Source of the DNA: Fundidesulfovibrio agrisoli | GTDB lineage: Bacteria > Desulfobacterota > Desulfovibrionia > Desulfovibrionales > Desulfovibrionaceae | Direction of reading: 5' to 3' | Assembly (NCBI RefSeq): GCF_022808715.1 | Contig: NZ_JAKZKX010000009.1 | Coordinates: 1 to 64,000, forward strand | DNA: 64,000 bases | Shown here: one piece after another, positions 11,226 through 20,960 of the stretch | Layout: each line of letters starts with the position of its first letter | Numbering within the stretch: position 1 is the stretch's first letter | Program-made: the position numbers and the translations under genes | The notes under the pieces: model-generated | The model's database searches: none | Seen by the model: the letters and a program-made list of their open reading frames with translations, nothing else | What the model was told of the DNA's origin: nothing

Positions 11226-11253
11226 TTGACAAAAATACGTTTACGAATAGATT
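11226..11253 (+). promoter_or_regulatory. sigma-70-like promoter of a leader RNA
   Basis: Perfect -35 TTGACA, a 16-bp spacer and TAGATT as -10. The next supported coding region begins 350 bp later, so the transcript would have a long structured leader. Confidence 0.6.
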
Positions 11254-11255
11254 CG

Positions 11256-11555
11256 GTGTCGCGTCGTGCGTGAAGGAATGCGGCAGACGCGGCGAGGCAA
11301 GTACCGGAAGACCCGAAACGCCATGCGTTCCGAGGCCCAATAACGGGGGCCAGGCAGGGGGGAGGGAAGTCCGCAAGCTGGCGGCCGCACGTTCGCAAAT
11401 GACGTATAGCGTCCTACACTACAGGACTGCCCGAAGCCGGTGAGGGCTTACCCATCCGGCCCCCCGCCCTCCACGGGGGCAGCAGGCGACACGCTTCATA
11501 ACCCAGGCCGGGACGGAAATGTGCCAGGGTCCGTCCCGGCCTTCCCAGGAAGGCC
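11256..11555 (+). ncRNA. candidate structured leader or small RNA
   Basis: The presumed RNA is closed by GTGTCGC (11256) pairing with GCGACAC (11486). Inside are hairpins GTCCT/AGGAC, GCCGG..GGG/CCC..CCGGC (around 11430-11456) and CCCCCG/CGGGGG. It ends in a perfect 13-bp stem AGGCCGGGACGGA/TCCGTCCCGGCCT (11505-11542). The right arm of that stem can instead form GGCCTTCC/GGAAGGCC (11538-11555), so two exclusive structures compete just before the gene at 11604. The T run is missing. I do not recognise RNase P, 6S, tmRNA, SRP or a common riboswitch. Confidence 0.45.
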
Positions 11556-11603
11556 AGGCACGCATTCCGGCCGCTGTGCCGCAGTATTCGAGAGGTGGCC
11601 GTG

Positions 11604-11888
11604 ATGGAGCGCCGTTGCGCGAATTGTTCGAACTGGGACACCCGGGACAGCCTGGTGGGTTTCTGCCAGGAGATCACGGAGCACCTGCGCCTGGACGCGG
11701 CGCTGCTGGTGCACGGGCTGGCGACGTGCAGGACCTCTTCGACTGGCTGGTGCCTGCGCTTCGAACTCTCGGGCGAAGCGCGGGAGGAGGCCGAGGCGGA
11801 AGCCCGCCACCAGCAAGGCCTCCGCCGGGCTGCGGGCGAGGATTACCCGGCCAGCCTGGGAGGGCAGCAAGGCCGCCGCGACCTGTAA
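11604..11888 (+). CDS. small Cys-rich hypothetical protein
   Basis: A 94-residue protein. The N terminus has RRCANCSNWD, and further Cys occur at GFCQEI, ATCRTS and GWCLRF, so a metal site is possible. The C-terminal half is charged and helical (GEAREEAEAEARHQQG). AGAGG lies 8 nt before the ATG; a GTG three codons earlier is an alternative. It follows the candidate leader RNA, which may control it. Function unknown. Confidence 0.6.
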   Translation: MERRCANCSNWDTRDSLVGFCQEITEHLRLDAALLVHGLATCRTSSTGWCLRFELSGEAREEAEAEARHQQGLRRAAGEDYPASLGGQQGRRDL

Positions 11889-12016
11889 GCGCGGGCGGCA
11901 GCCGGATTGTCGGGAGCGTGAGGCATGGCGGTTGCCACTGTTGCGAGAGTTGTGCGGCATCAGGGAGTGACGGCAGGGAAACAGTGCGGCGTCTGTTGCG
12001 CCGGGGAGTAAAGCGC

Positions 12017-12223
12017 ATGTGGTGCCCAAAGTGCGGCATGGATACGCGTGTGGTGGAGACGGAAAAGCTCAACAAGACAGTGTGCAGGGTGCGTTGGTGC
12101 CGAAACGGGGCCTGCCGGCATCTGTTCCAGACCCACGAGGTCATCGCCTCGGGCCGCCCGCGCGGGGAGACGGCCAAGCCGGGCGTGGTCACGGTGGTGG
12201 TGGCCGAAGGCAACGCGGCCTGA
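12017..12223 (+). CDS. small zinc-ribbon protein, Ogr/NrdR-like N terminus
   Basis: A 68-residue protein that begins MWCPKCGMDTRVVETEK and continues with a second Cys set in RWCRNGACRHLF, forming a likely four-Cys zinc ribbon. The N terminus resembles NrdR and Ogr/Delta-type phage regulators, but the ATP-cone of NrdR is absent. GGGGAG lies 9-13 nt upstream. A longer frame upstream lacks coding character. Probably a small nucleic-acid-binding protein. Confidence 0.65.
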   Translation: MWCPKCGMDTRVVETEKLNKTVCRVRWCRNGACRHLFQTHEVIASGRPRGETAKPGVVTVVVAEGNAA

Positions 12224-12504
12224 GGCGTGTTTCCCGCGCAGGGCATGCGCCGCGCGTGGCGGGATTGCCTGGCCGCATCATTGCAAACAGCCGGGATGGA
12301 TCACGGCACATCCCACGCAGGAATGTTGTTCCGGCTGAGACGGCAGTGTATCGTCGGGCAACAATGCGGAACGGGGTTCGACGGAGCAGGTCCGTCAAAC
12401 ATGCGGGCGGCGATCCGCCAGGAATGCCGGGGGCCCGGAAACAACAGCGCCCCCGGAACCGTCGGTTCGGGGGGCGATGCTGCGGGTGGTGGTGTAAATG
12501 CGGG

Positions 12505-12900
12505 TTAAACGGCTTTCTTGCGCTTTTCCCAGAGCTTCATGTCCTTCATCTTGGTGCGGCGCTCGCGCTGCAAGGACTTGCTCACCAGGGGGGTGCCCTT
12601 CTTGTAGCCGTACTTGGCCCTGTAGTCGTCGGCGGTCAGGCCGTGGGTGCCAAGATGCTTCTTGGTGAGGATCTTGAAGGTCTTTCCGCATTCCAGGCAG
12701 GTGACGGATTTTTCCTTGATGGCCTTTTTGGGGTCGGTGACAGGTGCTGCGCCTTCTTCAACAACGACGACGCCCTCACTGATGCCGCGGATGCCTTCGG
12801 AAACCTTCTTGACCATGGAGGTGATTTCCTCCTCGGTCATGTTGCGGACGCTCGCCTGCGCTTTGACGATTTCAAGCGCTTCCTTAAGATAATCATCCAT
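12505..12900 (-). CDS. MucR/Ros-family zinc-finger transcriptional regulator
   Basis: A 131-residue regulator. The central C2H2-like finger reads CLECGKTFKILTKKHLGTHG and is followed by the family signature LTADDYRAKYGYKKGTPLV and a basic tail (RRTKMKDMKLWEKRKK). The ATG preceded by GAGGAG was chosen; upstream in-frame codons are AT-rich non-coding sequence. MucR proteins are common as multiple copies in Desulfovibrio relatives and often repress surface or horizontally acquired genes. Confidence 0.93.
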   Translation of the reverse strand: MDDYLKEALEIVKAQASVRNMTEEEITSMVKKVSEGIRGISEGVVVVEEGAAPVTDPKKAIKEKSVTCLECGKTFKILTKKHLGTHGLTADDYRAKYGYKKGTPLVSKSLQRERRTKMKDMKLWEKRKKAV

Positions 12901-13247
12901 AGTGTGGCTCCTCACAATCACGGGTGGTGTCCTCGACCAGTATACGAAACTGCAGCTTGATGTAAATATCGGAAATGCACTTTTTCTTGTGATCGAAAAA
13001 AATGCACCCTGGTGGACAGCGTGTTGCAACGCCCGCAGGAAAAGGGTCTGGATGGTCCCGAAGGGTTGGAGCCGAGCGCCCGGGAATTGGAGGCCAACCC
13101 CGGCCGAACTGAGGGGCGGCCCGGAACGCTGAACGCAACGCCCCGGGCCGATGCGTCCCGGATGCGCCTTATTGCGTCCGCCCGCCCGGCTTTGACAAAG
13201 ACGCCCCGCCCGGGCAAATGTAGCGCCGATATATCGCGGAGGAGAGC
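12901..13247. other. intergenic stretch before ribE
   Basis: I looked for an FMN riboswitch and do not see its conserved core. A possible promoter is TTGACA at 13192 with a weak -10 (CAAATG at 13215, 17-bp spacer). The remainder is GC-rich without clear structure. Confidence 0.4.
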
Positions 13248-13895
13248 ATGTTCACCGGCTTGGTTCAAGGTATGGGGAAGGTGGAGTCGCTTCAGGCGCG
13301 CGGCGGGCAGATGCGGCTGACCATCAGGGCGTTGTTCGAACTTGCGGACATCGTGCTTGGCGAGTCCATCGCGGTCAACGGCGCGTGCCTCACCGTGGAG
13401 AGCGGAGGCAGCAACGCCTTCACCGCATACGCCTCCGCCGAGACCCTGGACAAGACCAGCCTGGGCGCCCTGGGCGCGGGGTCGCTGGTGAACCTGGAGC
13501 GGGCCCTGGCCGTGGGCGACCGTCTGGGCGGGCATCTGGTCAGCGGCCACGTGGACTGCCTGGCCACCGTGCGCGCAGTTGAACCGGCGGGCGAATCCCG
13601 GCGCATCACCATGGACTTCCCCGAGGAGTTCGGCCCCCTGGTGGTGGAGAAGGGCTCCGTCGCCCTGGACGGCGTGAGCCTCACCGTGAACGGCTGCGGC
13701 AAGAACTGGCTCAGCGTGAACATCATCCCCGCCACCCAGGGCGAGACCACCATCAACTCCTGGACTCCCGGGCGCGCCGTGAACATGGAGACCGACATCA
13801 TCGGCAAGTACGTGGCCAGGATGCTCGGCCCTTACCAGGGCGCCGCCAAGCCCTCGCGCATAACCGAGGATTTCCTGAAGCAGCACGGTTTTTAG
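13248..13895 (+). CDS. ribE: riboflavin synthase, alpha subunit
   Basis: A 215-residue enzyme that dismutates two 6,7-dimethyl-8-ribityllumazines into riboflavin. It has the two tandem lumazine-binding barrels: the first begins MFTGLVQGMGKVE and holds AVNGACLTV, the second holds SGHVDCLATV and DGVSLTVNG. The C-terminal helix is complete. GGAGGAG lies just before the ATG. First gene of a ribE-ribBA-ribH-nusB-leuS run on one strand. Confidence 0.97.
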   Translation: MFTGLVQGMGKVESLQARGGQMRLTIRALFELADIVLGESIAVNGACLTVESGGSNAFTAYASAETLDKTSLGALGAGSLVNLERALAVGDRLGGHLVSGHVDCLATVRAVEPAGESRRITMDFPEEFGPLVVEKGSVALDGVSLTVNGCGKNWLSVNIIPATQGETTINSWTPGRAVNMETDIIGKYVARMLGPYQGAAKPSRITEDFLKQHGF

Positions 13896-13999
13896 CCCAG
13901 GCCGGGTCCGGCCTCCCGGGCGTCTTGCCCTTTTAGCCGCTCTGCACTACGAGGACGTGTTCCGGCGACGCTCACCAGCCCGCCGTCAGGAGGACTCCC

Positions 14000-15226
14000 A
14001 TGCCCCTTTGCACCACCGAAGAAGCCATCGAGGAGATCCGCCAGGGTAAGATGATCATCCTGGTGGACGACGAGGACCGCGAGAACGAAGGCGACCTGAC
14101 CATCGCCGCCGAGAAGGTCACTCCCGAGATAATCAATTTCATGGCCGTGCACGGCCGCGGGCTCATCTGTCTGCCCATGTCGCCCGAGTGGACCGACAAG
14201 CTGAAGCTCCCCATGATGACCAACCAGAACCAGTCCCAGTTCGGCACAGGGTTCACGGTCTCCATCGAGGCGCGCAAGGGCGTCACCACCGGCATCTCCG
14301 CCTTCGACCGCGCCACCACCATCCTCACCGCCGTGTCCGACGACGTGGTCGCGGAGGACGTGGTCTCCCCCGGCCACATCTTCCCCCTGCGCTCCAAGGC
14401 CGGGGGCGTGCTCGTGCGCGCCGGGCAGACCGAGGGCAGCGTGGACCTGGCCAAGCTGGCCGGGCTCAAGCCCTGCGCGGTCATCTGCGAGATCATGCGC
14501 GAGGACGGCAACATGGCCCGCATGCCGGACTTGATCGAGTTCGCCAAGACGCACGGCCTCAAGATCGCCTCCATCGCCGACCTCATCCGCTACCGCATGC
14601 GCTTCGGCAACCTCTCCGTGAACAAGGTGGCCGAGGCCGACCTGCCCACCTGCTACGGCACGGGCTTCAAGGTCGTGGCCTTCGAGACCGACGACAAGGA
14701 GAACCCCAAGACCCACGTGGCCGTGGTCAAGGGCGACATCAAGCCCGGCGAGCCCACCCTGGTGCGCGTGCACTCCGAGTGCCTCACCGGCGACGTGCTG
14801 GGCTCCATGCGCTGCGACTGCGGCGGCCAGCTGCACCAGGCCCTGCGCATGATCGAGCGCGAGGGCAAGGGCGTGCTGCTCTACATGCGCCAGGAAGGCC
14901 GGGGCATCGGCCTGGCCAACAAGATCAAGGCCTACGCCCTGCAGGACAAGGGCTACGACACCGTGGAGGCCAACCAGAAGCTGGGTTTCAAGGCCGACCT
15001 CCGCGATTACGGCATCGGCGCGCAGATGCTGGTGGCCCTGGGCGTCACCAAGATGCGCCTGATGACCAACAACCCCAAGAAGATCATCGGGCTTCAGGGC
15101 TACGGGCTCGAAGTGGTGGACCGCGTGCCCATCGAGATGGACGCCTGCGAGCAGAACCTGGACTACCTGCTCACCAAGAAAGAAAAAATGGGCCACATGC
15201 TCAACCTCTCCCCCGAGAACAAGTAA
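14000..15226 (+). CDS. ribBA: DHBP synthase / GTP cyclohydrolase II
   Basis: A 408-residue bifunctional enzyme. The N-terminal half is 3,4-dihydroxy-2-butanone-4-phosphate synthase ([20 protein letters not shown], acidic metal site, and [13 protein letters not shown] at its end). The C-terminal half is GTP cyclohydrolase II with the zinc cysteines in [19 protein letters not shown] and the catalytic [10 protein letters not shown]. Both halves keep their active residues, so this protein makes both precursors for lumazine. AGGAGG lies 7 nt upstream. Confidence 0.97.
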   Translation: MPLCTTEEAIEEIRQGKMIILVDDEDRENEGDLTIAAEKVTPEIINFMAVHGRGLICLPMSPEWTDKLKLPMMTNQNQSQFGTGFTVSIEARKGVTTGISAFDRATTILTAVSDDVVAEDVVSPGHIFPLRSKAGGVLVRAGQTEGSVDLAKLAGLKPCAVICEIMREDGNMARMPDLIEFAKTHGLKIASIADLIRYRMRFGNLSVNKVAEADLPTCYGTGFKVVAFETDDKENPKTHVAVVKGDIKPGEPTLVRVHSECLTGDVLGSMRCDCGGQLHQALRMIEREGKGVLLYMRQEGRGIGLANKIKAYALQDKGYDTVEANQKLGFKADLRDYGIGAQMLVALGVTKMRLMTNNPKKIIGLQGYGLEVVDRVPIEMDACEQNLDYLLTKKEKMGHMLNLSPENK

Positions 15227-15238
15227 GGAGCCGCAGCC

Positions 15239-15709
15239 ATGCCGCACATCCGCACCATTGAAGGCCAGATGAACGCCTCGGGCCTTTCCTTCGCCATCCT
15301 GGCCGCCCGTTTCAACGACACCATCGTGGACCGCCTGGTTGGCGGCGCCATCGACTACCTCACCCGCCACGGTGCCTCCCGCGAGGAGATCACCCTGGTG
15401 CGCGTTCCCGGCGCCTTCGAGATGCCCCTGGCCGCCAAGAAGCTGGCCGCCTCCGGCAAATACAGCGCCGTGATCTGCCTGGGCGCGGTGATCCGCGGCC
15501 ACACCCCCCACTTCGACTTCGTGGCCGGGGAGTGCACCAAGGGCCTGGCCATGATCTCCCTGGAGACCGGCGTGCCCGTGGGCTTCGGCCTGCTGACCAC
15601 CGACAACCTGGAGCAGGCCATCGAGCGCGCGGGCACCAAGGCCGGCAACAAGGGCGTCGAGGCCGCTTCCGCCGCGCTGGAGCTGGTCCGCGTCCTGGAG
15701 CAGTGCTAG
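15239..15709 (+). CDS. ribH: 6,7-dimethyl-8-ribityllumazine synthase
   Basis: A 156-residue enzyme that condenses the products of RibBA and the ribityl-pyrimidine pathway. Family motifs are [39 protein letters not shown] (catalytic His) and [13 protein letters not shown]. Its stop shares the last G with the GTG start of nusB, so the two are translationally coupled. Confidence 0.97.
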   Translation: MPHIRTIEGQMNASGLSFAILAARFNDTIVDRLVGGAIDYLTRHGASREEITLVRVPGAFEMPLAAKKLAASGKYSAVICLGAVIRGHTPHFDFVAGECTKGLAMISLETGVPVGFGLLTTDNLEQAIERAGTKAGNKGVEAASAALELVRVLEQC

Positions 15710-16188
15710 TGTCCGGACCGCAGACCCCCAGGCGCAAGGCCAGGCGCCGCGCCTTCCAGATCCTTTACGGTTTCGCCTTCGAGCCCCCGGTCAACGAGCG
15801 CGCCCTGGTCAAGGCCGTCAAGGAGGCCCCCAGGGACGAGAACGTGCCCGAGTCCGGCGACGACTACGTGCTGGAGCTCTGCCGCGGCGTCTGGACCCGC
15901 CACGAGGAGCTGGACCGCGTCGTCGGGCAGCACTCCCAGAACTGGAAGCTGGAGCGCATCGGCAAGGTGGAGCTCACCGTGCTGCGACTGGCCCTTTACG
16001 AGATCATGAACGTGGAGGACATCCCCCTGCGGGTTGCCCTCAACGAGGCCGTGGAGCTCTCCAAGGAGTTCGGGGACGACAACTCCCCGGGCTTCGTCAA
16101 CGGCATCCTGGACGCCGTGGCCAAGGCCGTGGACCAGGGCCGCTTCAGCGTGAAAAAAGACCTCTCACGAAGCAGGGAAGACAGCTGA
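15709..16188 (+). CDS. nusB: transcription antitermination factor NusB
   Basis: A 159-residue all-helical protein that binds boxA RNA with ribosomal protein S10. It begins [19 protein letters not shown] and contains the family end motif [25 protein letters not shown]. The GTG start overlaps the ribH stop (TAGTG), preceded by GGAG; longer frames read through ribH. Coupling of ribH and nusB is common in bacteria. Confidence 0.95.
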   Translation: MSGPQTPRRKARRRAFQILYGFAFEPPVNERALVKAVKEAPRDENVPESGDDYVLELCRGVWTRHEELDRVVGQHSQNWKLERIGKVELTVLRLALYEIMNVEDIPLRVALNEAVELSKEFGDDNSPGFVNGILDAVAKAVDQGRFSVKKDLSRSREDS

Positions 16189-16189
16189 G

Positions 16190-18679
16190 ATGAAACGCTA
16201 CGAACCCCTTTCCATCGAAGCCAAGTGGCAACAGCGCTGGACCGAAGGCCGCCACTTCCACGTGGAGGCGGACCCCTCCAAGCCCAAGTACTACGTGCTG
16301 GAGATGTTCCCCTACCCGTCCGGGCGCATCCACATGGGCCACGTGCGCGTCTACACCATCGGCGACGTGGTGGCGCGCATCAAGCGCATGGCGGGGTTCA
16401 ACGTGCTCCATCCCATGGGCTGGGACGCCTTCGGCCTGCCCGCCGAGAACGCGGCCATCAAGAACAACCTCCACCCCGCCAAGTGGACCTACGAGAACAT
16501 CGCCAACATGCGCGCCCAGCTCCAGAAGATGGGCTACTCCCTGGACTGGGAGCGCGAACTGGCCACCTGCGACCCCAGCTACTACCGCTGGGAGCAGCTC
16601 ATGTTCCTCAAGTTCCTGGAAAAGGGGCTCGTCTACCGCAAGAACTCCCCCCAGAACTGGTGCCCGGATTGCCACACCGTGCTGGCCAACGAGCAGGTGG
16701 AGGAGGGCAAGTGCTGGCGCTGCGACTCCGAGGTCGAACAGAAGGACCTGGAGCAGTGGTTCCTGCGCATCACGGACTACGCCGAGGAGTTGCTGACCGA
16801 CCTGGACACCCTGTCCGGGGCCTGGCCCGAGCGCGTGCTGACCATGCAGCGCAACTGGATCGGCAAATCCGTGGGCTGCGAGATCGACTTCCCCCTGGAG
16901 GACGGCTCCGGCAGCGTGCGCGTGTTCACCACCCGGCAGGACACCCTCTGGGGCGCGACCTTCATGTCGCTGGCCGCCGAGCACCCGCTGGCCCAGAAGC
17001 TGATCGCGGGCAAGCCCCAGCAGGCCCAGGCCGAGGCCTTCATCGAGAAGATCCGCAACCTGGACCGTATCAAGCGCCAGGCCGACGACCTCGAGAAGGA
17101 AGGCGTGTTCACCGGCAGCTACTGCCTGAACCCGGTCACCGGCGTGAAAATGCCCATCTACCTGGCCAACTTCGTGCTCATGGGCTACGGCACCGGCGCG
17201 GTCATGGCCGTGCCCGCCCACGACCAGCGCGACTTCGAGTTCGCCAAGAAGTACGATCTGCCCCTCAAGGTGGTCATCACCCCGCCGGGCGAGACCCTGG
17301 ACGCCGCCGCCCTCACCGAGGCCTACACCGCCCCCGGCGTGCTGACGGAGTCCGGCGAGTTCAGCGGCAAGCGCAGCGACGAGGCCAAGATTGCCATCGC
17401 CGACTGGCTGGAGTCCAAGGGCCTGGGCACCCGCGCCGTGAACTACCGCCTGCGCGACTGGAACATCTCCCGCCAGCGCTACTGGGGCGCGCCCATCCCC
17501 GTGGTCTACTGCGAGAAGTGCGGCATGACCCCGGTGAATGAGTCCGATCTGCCGGTGCTGCTGCCCCTGGACGCCCAGGTGCGCCCCGACGGCCGCTCCC
17601 CCCTGGCGGACACCCCGGGCTTCGTCAACGCCGTGTGCCCCACCTGCGGCGGCCCGGCCCGGCGCGAAACCGACACCCTCGACACCTTCGTGGAGTCGAG
17701 CTGGTACTTCCTGCGCTACTGCTGCCCCAAGCTGGACACCGAGCCCTTCGACAAGGCCGCCGTGTCCTACTGGTCCCCGGTGGACCAGTACGTGGGCGGC
17801 ATCGAGCACGCCATCCTGCACCTGCTCTACGCGCGCTTCTGGGTGAAGGCCCTGCGCGACCTGGGCTTCATCGAGCACTCCGAGCCCTTCGCCAACCTGC
17901 TCACCCAGGGCATGGTCATCAAGGACGGGGCCAAGATGTCCAAGTCCAAGGGCAACGTGGTGGACCCGGACGTTATGGTGGCCAAGTACGGCGCGGACAC
18001 CGTGCGCGTGTTCATGCTCTTCGCCGCCCCGCCCGAGAAGGATCTGGAGTGGTCCGACACGGGCATCGAGGGCGCGGCCCGCTTCCTTTCGCGCACCTGG
18101 CGCCTGGTCACCGAGGAGTTCGCCGGCATGGTCGCCCCCACCGGCCCCTGCCTGGCCCTGGACCCCGCCGCGCTCTCGCCCCTGGCCAAGGACATGCGCC
18201 GCCGCGAGCACGCCATGATCGCCAAGGTGGTCAAGGACGTGGAGGGACAGTTCCAGTTCAACACGGCCATCGCCTCCATCATGGAGTTCGTGAACTTCCT
18301 GTTCGCCAACGCCGAGGAGCTGCGCCTCGAGGGCGGCGAGGCCCTGTCCTCGGCGGTGAACTCGCTGGTCACCGCGCTCTCGCCCATGGCCCCGCACATC
18401 TGCGAGGAGCTGTGGGAGATGCTCGGCCACAAGACCCTCCTGGCCCAGACCCCCTGGCCCGCCCACGACCCCGCCGCCCTGGCCACCGACACCGTGACCG
18501 TGGTGGTGCAGGTCTGCGGCAAGCTGCGCGGCAAGATCGACGTTGCCACCGACGCGGACGAGGAGTCCGTGAAGGCCCAGGCCCTTGCCGAGGAGAACGT
18601 GGCCCGCCACATCGAAGGCAAGACGGTGCGCAAGATCATCGTGGTGCCCGGCAAGCTGGTGAACATCGTCGCCAATTAG
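16190..18679 (+). CDS. leuS: leucyl-tRNA synthetase
   Basis: An 829-residue class Ia synthetase of full length. The HIGH motif is HMGHVRVY (near residue 45), the KMSKS motif is [12 protein letters not shown] (near 580). The CP1 editing domain is complete with its conserved [19 protein letters not shown]. The C-terminal anticodon-binding and Leu-specific domains are present. It starts 1 nt after the nusB stop and ends the operon. Confidence 0.98.
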   Translation: MKRYEPLSIEAKWQQRWTEGRHFHVEADPSKPKYYVLEMFPYPSGRIHMGHVRVYTIGDVVARIKRMAGFNVLHPMGWDAFGLPAENAAIKNNLHPAKWTYENIANMRAQLQKMGYSLDWERELATCDPSYYRWEQLMFLKFLEKGLVYRKNSPQNWCPDCHTVLANEQVEEGKCWRCDSEVEQKDLEQWFLRITDYAEELLTDLDTLSGAWPERVLTMQRNWIGKSVGCEIDFPLEDGSGSVRVFTTRQDTLWGATFMSLAAEHPLAQKLIAGKPQQAQAEAFIEKIRNLDRIKRQADDLEKEGVFTGSYCLNPVTGVKMPIYLANFVLMGYGTGAVMAVPAHDQRDFEFAKKYDLPLKVVITPPGETLDAAALTEAYTAPGVLTESGEFSGKRSDEAKIAIADWLESKGLGTRAVNYRLRDWNISRQRYWGAPIPVVYCEKCGMTPVNESDLPVLLPLDAQVRPDGRSPLADTPGFVNAVCPTCGGPARRETDTLDTFVESSWYFLRYCCPKLDTEPFDKAAVSYWSPVDQYVGGIEHAILHLLYARFWVKALRDLGFIEHSEPFANLLTQGMVIKDGAKMSKSKGNVVDPDVMVAKYGADTVRVFMLFAAPPEKDLEWSDTGIEGAARFLSRTWRLVTEEFAGMVAPTGPCLALDPAALSPLAKDMRRREHAMIAKVVKDVEGQFQFNTAIASIMEFVNFLFANAEELRLEGGEALSSAVNSLVTALSPMAPHICEELWEMLGHKTLLAQTPWPAHDPAALATDTVTVVVQVCGKLRGKIDVATDADEESVKAQALAEENVARHIEGKTVRKIIVVPGKLVNIVAN

Positions 18680-19063
<384 letters not shown>

Positions 19064-19783
19064 ATGCCCAAGGCGATATTCGTAGACACCTCGCGCTGCA
19101 CCGCCTGCAGGGGCTGCCAGATCGCCTGCAAGGAGTGGAAGGGCTTCCCCGCCGTTCCCACCAAGCAGCGCGGCAGCCACCAGAACCCCCCGGACCTCAC
19201 CCACTACAACTACAAGCTCGTGCGCTTCAACGAGCACAAGATCGACGGCAGGGTCCACTGGCTCTTCTTCCCCGACCAGTGCAGGCACTGCGTCCAGCCC
19301 CCGTGCAAGGCCGTCTCGGACGCCTACGTCCCCGACGCGATCCTGCAGGACCAGGCCACCGGCATCGTGGTCTACACCGAGGCCACCAAGAAGCTCAGCG
19401 CCGGCCAGTGCAAGGAGATCACCGAGGCCTGCCCCTACAACATTCCCCGGCGCAACCCGGAGAACAGCATGCTCACCAAGTGCGACATGTGCATCGACCG
19501 CGTGCAGGCGGGCATGATTCCCTCCTGCGTCAAGGTCTGCTGCACGGGCACCATGAACTTCGGCGAGCGCGCCGACATGCTGGCCCTGGCCAAGCAACGC
19601 CTCGAAACCGTGAGGAGGGCCCACCCCGGCGCCCTGCTCGTCGACCCCGACGACGTGGGCGTGGTGTTCCTCATCACCCAGCCCAAGAAAATGTACCACA
19701 AGTACGTCGAACGCGAGCTCAGCCCGCTGACCAGGGCGCTGTTCGCGCGCCTCGCCCGGCCCGCAAGGACCGTCGCGGGTTAG
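19064..19783 (+). CDS. fdhB: formate dehydrogenase beta subunit (four 4Fe-4S clusters)
   Basis: A 239-residue ferredoxin-like electron-transfer subunit. Cysteine groups occur in CTACRGCQIACKEW, CRHCVQPPC, CKEITEACPYN and CDMCIDRVQAGMIPSC-VKVC, giving the usual four clusters. There is no C-terminal membrane anchor, as in soluble periplasmic FdhAB of sulfate reducers. GGGAG is 8 nt before the ATG. The catalytic alpha subunit, expected just upstream, is missing; the homopolymer junction lies there instead. Next gene is fdhE, confirming the context. Confidence 0.92.
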   Translation: MPKAIFVDTSRCTACRGCQIACKEWKGFPAVPTKQRGSHQNPPDLTHYNYKLVRFNEHKIDGRVHWLFFPDQCRHCVQPPCKAVSDAYVPDAILQDQATGIVVYTEATKKLSAGQCKEITEACPYNIPRRNPENSMLTKCDMCIDRVQAGMIPSCVKVCCTGTMNFGERADMLALAKQRLETVRRAHPGALLVDPDDVGVVFLITQPKKMYHKYVERELSPLTRALFARLARPARTVAG

Positions 19784-19896
19784 AGGCCTCTGGAATCTCG
19801 TAGGCGCGGCCCCGGGCCGTGGCGTACGGACCACCCGGCCGGGCCGTCACCCCAAGGCGGCCCGGCCTCCATCGCTTCAAGCAGGGAGACGTCAGC

Positions 19897-20811
19897 ATGA
19901 ACACCCCCCACGCCAACTCCGGCCCGGCCTATGAGAGGGCCCTGGAAGCCCTGCGCGCGGAGCTGCCGGAAATGGCAGGCGTGGCCGAGGCCTTCGCAGC
20001 CCTGGGCAGGGCGTCCGAGGAGATAACCGGGGAGGCATCCCCCTGGCCGCCATTCACCGAACTGGACTCGGAGGCCTTCAGCGAAGGCAGCCCCCTGATC
20101 GCCGGGCTCGTGGACAACGCCTTCGTGCAGCTCTTCCAGGACTCGGCCCTGGCCGTCCTGCCCGCCGTGGCCCGGCTGTTCCCGGCCGCAGCCGCGCAGG
20201 CCAGGACGCTCGGCGCGGCCCTGGAGGAAATCCCCGACCTGGCCGCCAAGGGCCTCAAGGCCGTCATGGCTTCGGACCCGGAAGCCCTGGCCGCCCTGGC
20301 CGAGCAGTTGGGCATGGACGCCCCCACGCTCAGCTTCCTGCTCCAGGAGTGCCTCAGGCCCTGCCTGCGCCGGGCCGCCGCGGTCCTGGGCAAACTCGCC
20401 GACGGCGACCTCTGGTTCAAGGGCCACTGCCCCGTGTGCGGCTCCCGGCCGGACCTGGGCACCCTCAAGCCCAAGGACAACACGTCGGAATATCTGGTCA
20501 CCAAGTCGGGCAGGCTCTTGCTGCACTGCTCCATGTGCTCCCACGAGTGGCGCTTCGTGCGCCTGGTCTGCCCGGCCTGCGGCCAGGAGGATCACGAGCG
20601 CCTCACGGTGCTCACCGCCGAAGGCCGCCCCGAGCGGCGCATCCACGTCTGCCAGGATTGCGGGCGCTACCTGCCCGTGGTCGACCTGAGCGGCGAGGAG
20701 CTCCCCTTCCACATCGATCTCGCGCCCTTCGGCATGATCCCCCTGGAGGTGCTGGCCCAGGAGCAGGGCTACAAGCCGCTGGCCTGGAGGCCCTGGAACA
20801 GCTTCGGCTAG
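19897..20811 (+). CDS. fdhE: formate dehydrogenase accessory protein FdhE
   Basis: A 304-residue cytoplasmic maturation factor. The C-terminal half holds four CxxC-type knuckles (CPVCGSRPDLG, CSMCSHEW, CPACGQEDH, CQDCGRYLPVVD) that form the iron-binding rubredoxin-like sites of FdhE. The N-terminal half is helical. The ATG preceded by GGGAG was chosen; an upstream frame is not coding. Same operon as fdhB. Confidence 0.94.
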   Translation: MNTPHANSGPAYERALEALRAELPEMAGVAEAFAALGRASEEITGEASPWPPFTELDSEAFSEGSPLIAGLVDNAFVQLFQDSALAVLPAVARLFPAAAAQARTLGAALEEIPDLAAKGLKAVMASDPEALAALAEQLGMDAPTLSFLLQECLRPCLRRAAAVLGKLADGDLWFKGHCPVCGSRPDLGTLKPKDNTSEYLVTKSGRLLLHCSMCSHEWRFVRLVCPACGQEDHERLTVLTAEGRPERRIHVCQDCGRYLPVVDLSGEELPFHIDLAPFGMIPLEVLAQEQGYKPLAWRPWNSFG

Positions 20812-20897
20812 CAGCCTGTCGAACAGTTCCCGCCGGCTGGAAGAACCGGCATTCACAACAATCGGCCAGACCTCCCCGCAACTGCCGCGTGAAAACG

Positions 20898-20928
20898 AAA
20901 AGGCTCCGGGAAATCCCGGAGCCTTCTT
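20898..20928. terminator. bidirectional terminator between fdhE and the convergent gene
   Basis: Stem AAGGCTCCGGG with CCCGGAGCCTT, loop AAAT, A run before and CTTC after. It serves fdhE and the minus-strand gene ending at 20961. Confidence 0.85.
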
Positions 20929-20960
20929 CATTGTCGGCACCAGCGCGCCCGGGCAGGGGC

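Noticed and set aside
11256..11500. RNase P RNA or 6S RNA
   Set aside because: A GGGAAGTCC stretch recalls the RNase P core, but the size is too small and the other conserved segments are missing; no long 6S-type hairpin forms.
12901..13247. FMN riboswitch before ribE
   Set aside because: The conserved FMN core elements are not visible.
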